Positions 61,797 through 64,000 of a stretch of 64,000 nucleotides of DNA are shown piece by piece. The notes beneath the pieces are model-generated. The model ran no database searches and had not been told where the DNA came from. It was given only the letters and a program-made list of their open reading frames with translations. Origin of the DNA: Bacteroidota bacterium (lineage in GTDB: Bacteria > Bacteroidota > Bacteroidia > Bacteroidales > UBA10428); assembly GCA_016699695.1 (NCBI GenBank), contig CP065006.1:558001-622000 (forward strand), given 5' to 3'. The position numbers were made by a program, and so were the translations under genes. Every line of letters begins with the position of its first letter. Position 1 is the stretch's first letter.

Positions 61797-64000
61797 ATGA
61801 AGTTTTTAAAAGACATATTACTTTTAATTACTATTGGTTTCCTTTTCATATCTAAAAATTTTTCGCAGCAACCCGTTCTTTTCGATAAACTAACCACATT
61901 AAATGGATTATCGAACAGTATAGTTTATTGCATTTATCAGGATAAGAAAGGGTTTATATGGGTTGGTACTGCTAACGGATTAAACTGCTACGATGGGTAT
62001 AGTTTTACTAACTACTTCCATGACGAGAATAATAAAAATTCTATTTCTGGGAATTTTATTACTTCAATTACAGGTGACGAGAATGGTAACCTATGGATTG
62101 GAGTATGGGACGGTGGGTTGAACTTCTATGAAAGGTCGACCGGAAAGTTTTATTCATATCTGAGCAGCCCTAAAGATAAGTTAGATAACAATTTTAAGGT
62201 TTGGGCAATCGTTATTGACAAACACAAAAATATATGGGCTGGTACCATAGGTGGCGGGCTAAATGTATACGATCCGAAATTAAAGGTTTTTAAAAAATTT
62301 ACCCATCAACCTTCGGATATAAACAGCATCAGCAGCGATTCTATTTCATCCCTATTCGAAGATAGTTTTGGCAACGTATGGGTTGGCACATTCAACGATG
62401 GGCTAAACCTATATAACAGAAACAGTAATACTTTTACTGTATTCAAGCATAGTACGGTTAATTCCAATACACTTTGCAGTAATCAGATAGCTACAATTTT
62501 TGAAGATAATCGGAACAATTTATGGATAGGGACAAAAGATAAGGGCGTTTCAGTGGTATTGTCAGACAGAAAGACTATCAGAAATTTTAACATCGAAAAT
62601 AACTCATTAAATTGCAATAATATAAGAAGTATTAACCAGGATGAAAATAATTTAATTTGGATTGGAACTGATGGTGGCGGAATAAATATTTACGATCCGG
62701 AGAAGGAGATGTTCTCATTTGTTGAAAACGATCCTGACAATCCTACCAGCATCGGTTCGAATGTGGTGTTTAGCATTTATAAAAGCCTGGATGGTATAAT
62801 TTGGGCAGGCACTTATAATGTGGGACTAAATCTTTACGACAAAAATAAGTTCAAATTCCAGACATTTAGCAAAGTTGGCCAAAATGGAGAAGGGCTGAGT
62901 GCAAACTCTGTGTTTTCAATTTTAGAAGATTCCCAGGGGTTTATTTGGTTTGGCACCGATGGAGGAGGATTAAACCTTTACGATCCGGTTAAAAACAAAT
63001 TTACATACTTCAGGCATAATCCTTCGAATAAAAACAGTATAAGCGGAGATGTAATAGAATGTGTTTATGAAGATTCGTATGGCAATATTTGGGTTGGCAC
63101 CTTTACAAATGGCCTTAATTTAATGAAATACGGAACAAATGAATTTATCCATTTTAAAAATAACCCTTCAGATACCACTTCAATTAGCAATAATACTATA
63201 ACGAGCATTGTGGAAGATGCAGATAAAAACCTTTGGTTTGGCACCTTAGAAGGCGGGTTGAACTTGCTCGACAGAAAAACAATGACCTTTAAGCATTTCA
63301 AAAAAGGGAATCCAAATAAAACAGCTTGGAAACCAAGCAATAGTATTTTTTCTATAATAGAAGACAAAAAAAGAGGCGGTTTATGGTTGGGAACCGAAGG
63401 TGGGTTAAGCTATTTTGATACTGAACAAATGATATTCAAAGATTTTTTTGTCCATTCGAACGAGAGTAAAAGTTTAAGTAATTCTTCAATAAAATCCTTA
63501 TATCAGGATAGCAATGGGGACATCTGGATAGGAACTAATAGCATTGGCTTATATTGCTATTCATATTCTACAGGAAGGTTCATAAGCTATAAATTAAAAA
63601 GTGGCATATTGAGCAATGAAATTGCAAGTATATTGGAAGATAATAACCATGCCATATGGATTAGCACAAATGTAGGTTTATCGAAATTCAACAGTGTAAA
63701 CAATAGTTTTACTAATTACACTCTAAATGAAGGCTTGCAAAAAGATGGATTTTTATACGGTTCGGCATATAAACGAAAGAATGGTGAACTGTTTTTTGGA
63801 GGGAAAAATGGTGTTAGTATAATAAAACCAGCAGGGGAATGGGAAAACAGACATATACCCCTGGTAGTTTTTTCCAGTTTTCTATTGTTCAACAAAGAAG
63901 TGAGGCCAGAAGATAAATGGTCGCCATTAGAAGTTGTTATTTCCGAAAGTGAAATAATAACACTCAAACATTACCAATCGGTTATCAGCTTTGAATTTAC
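61797..64000 (+). CDS. Regulator-propeller sensor protein (HTCS-like), N-terminal part
   Basis: The frame starts at the ATG at 61797 (MKFLKDILLLITIGFLFI, signal peptide ending KNFSQ) and stays open to the right edge (734 codons). It contains about fourteen repeats of the Reg_prop type, each with a motif like ISxDxxGxIWVGTxxxGLNxYD (for example IYQDKKGFIWVGTANGLN and ILEDSQGFIWFGTDGGGLN). Two seven-bladed propellers are expected, followed by the start of a Y_Y_Y-type domain (from about residue 690). Such sensor halves belong to hybrid two-component regulators or to sensor kinases of the same architecture; the kinase and output domains lie beyond the window. The IS inserted ~240 bases upstream may affect its expression. 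Confidence 0.92.
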   Translation, partial: MKFLKDILLLITIGFLFISKNFSQQPVLFDKLTTLNGLSNSIVYCIYQDKKGFIWVGTANGLNCYDGYSFTNYFHDENNKNSISGNFITSITGDENGNLWIGVWDGGLNFYERSTGKFYSYLSSPKDKLDNNFKVWAIVIDKHKNIWAGTIGGGLNVYDPKLKVFKKFTHQPSDINSISSDSISSLFEDSFGNVWVGTFNDGLNLYNRNSNTFTVFKHSTVNSNTLCSNQIATIFEDNRNNLWIGTKDKGVSVVLSDRKTIRNFNIENNSLNCNNIRSINQDENNLIWIGTDGGGINIYDPEKEMFSFVENDPDNPTSIGSNVVFSIYKSLDGIIWAGTYNVGLNLYDKNKFKFQTFSKVGQNGEGLSANSVFSILEDSQGFIWFGTDGGGLNLYDPVKNKFTYFRHNPSNKNSISGDVIECVYEDSYGNIWVGTFTNGLNLMKYGTNEFIHFKNNPSDTTSISNNTITSIVEDADKNLWFGTLEGGLNLLDRKTMTFKHFKKGNPNKTAWKPSNSIFSIIEDKKRGGLWLGTEGGLSYFDTEQMIFKDFFVHSNESKSLSNSSIKSLYQDSNGDIWIGTNSIGLYCYSYSTGRFISYKLKSGILSNEIASILEDNNHAIWISTNVGLSKFNSVNNSFTNYTLNEGLQKDGFLYGSAYKRKNGELFFGGKNGVSIIKPAGEWENRHIPLVVFSSFLLFNKEVRPEDKWSPLEVVISESEIITLKHYQSVISFEF

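Noticed and set aside
1..64000. CRISPR array
   Set aside because: No regularly spaced direct repeats of 25-40 bases were seen on reading the window; the only longer repeats are the leader copies, the IS ends and short palindromes.

Overview
The window comes from a chromosome of a Bacteroidota bacterium, most likely order Bacteroidales/Marinilabiliales. Several things point there. Many genes follow a -7 box of the form TAnnTTTG and lack a clear Shine-Dalgarno sequence. There are families typical of the phylum: a MauE/DoxX protein beside tpiA, DUF3822 beside rsmD, SiaB/SiaC-like proteins, a regulator-propeller sensor, and a CrtI-CrtB-CrtYcd-CrtD-CruF carotenoid set. The base composition is AT-rich. 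Most of the window is housekeeping DNA; the accessory part is roughly 51-64 kb plus two small repeat regions.

1-18.8 kb: a cut-off outer-membrane-type gene and a 1493-residue exported protein of unknown function; prmA; the tmk - DoxX protein - tpiA run; folP-cdaA on the other strand (folate and c-di-AMP); plsY; pckA; a serine block (serC, a short serA, DUF1015); a ComB-like phosphatase; and gcvT. 19-25 kb: a tightly coupled carotenoid operon (crtI, crtB, fused crtYcd, crtD, cruF, TPR protein) that predicts a monocyclic, 1'-hydroxylated carotenoid. Between it and a GH13 lipoprotein sits a small terminal-inverted-repeat element with a REP-like palindrome.

27.6-32 kb: a Ca/Na exchanger, then an envelope gene set made of a small helical lipoprotein, two L,D-transpeptidases and a membrane protein. 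It reads like an outer-membrane-to-peptidoglycan tethering module. 32-39.5 kb: an ECF sigma factor with a PepSY-like partner, a repeat-rich gap, tRNA-Asp, rsmD-DUF3822-membrane protein, an SF1 helicase and a subtilase. 39.5-46 kb: nucleotide-sugar genes (phosphohexomutase, rfbD, rfbC, rfbA, UDP-xylose synthase, UDP-glucose dehydrogenase) with no rfbB. 46-57.5 kb: rpsA, a STAS protein, rnz, guaA, a SiaC paralogue, an S41 protease, a DUF433/DUF5615 toxin-antitoxin pair with a frameshifted toxin, pnuC with an NR-kinase-like gene, an RNA methyltransferase, and a siaB-siaC pair behind a strong promoter with an overlapping palindrome.

57.5-64 kb: a CARDB/Fn3-like lipoprotein and the sensor half of a regulator-propeller (HTCS-like) protein. 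Each is preceded by a copy of the same ~190-bp leader element. The copy in front of the sensor is split by a 1497-bp IS701-family element with perfect 17-bp inverted repeats and a TTAA target duplication. The points most worth a second look are this paired leader element and its IS insertion, the lipoprotein/L,D-transpeptidase set, the two SiaC paralogues with different phospho-acceptor motifs, and the two probable single-base frameshifts (toxin and transposase).
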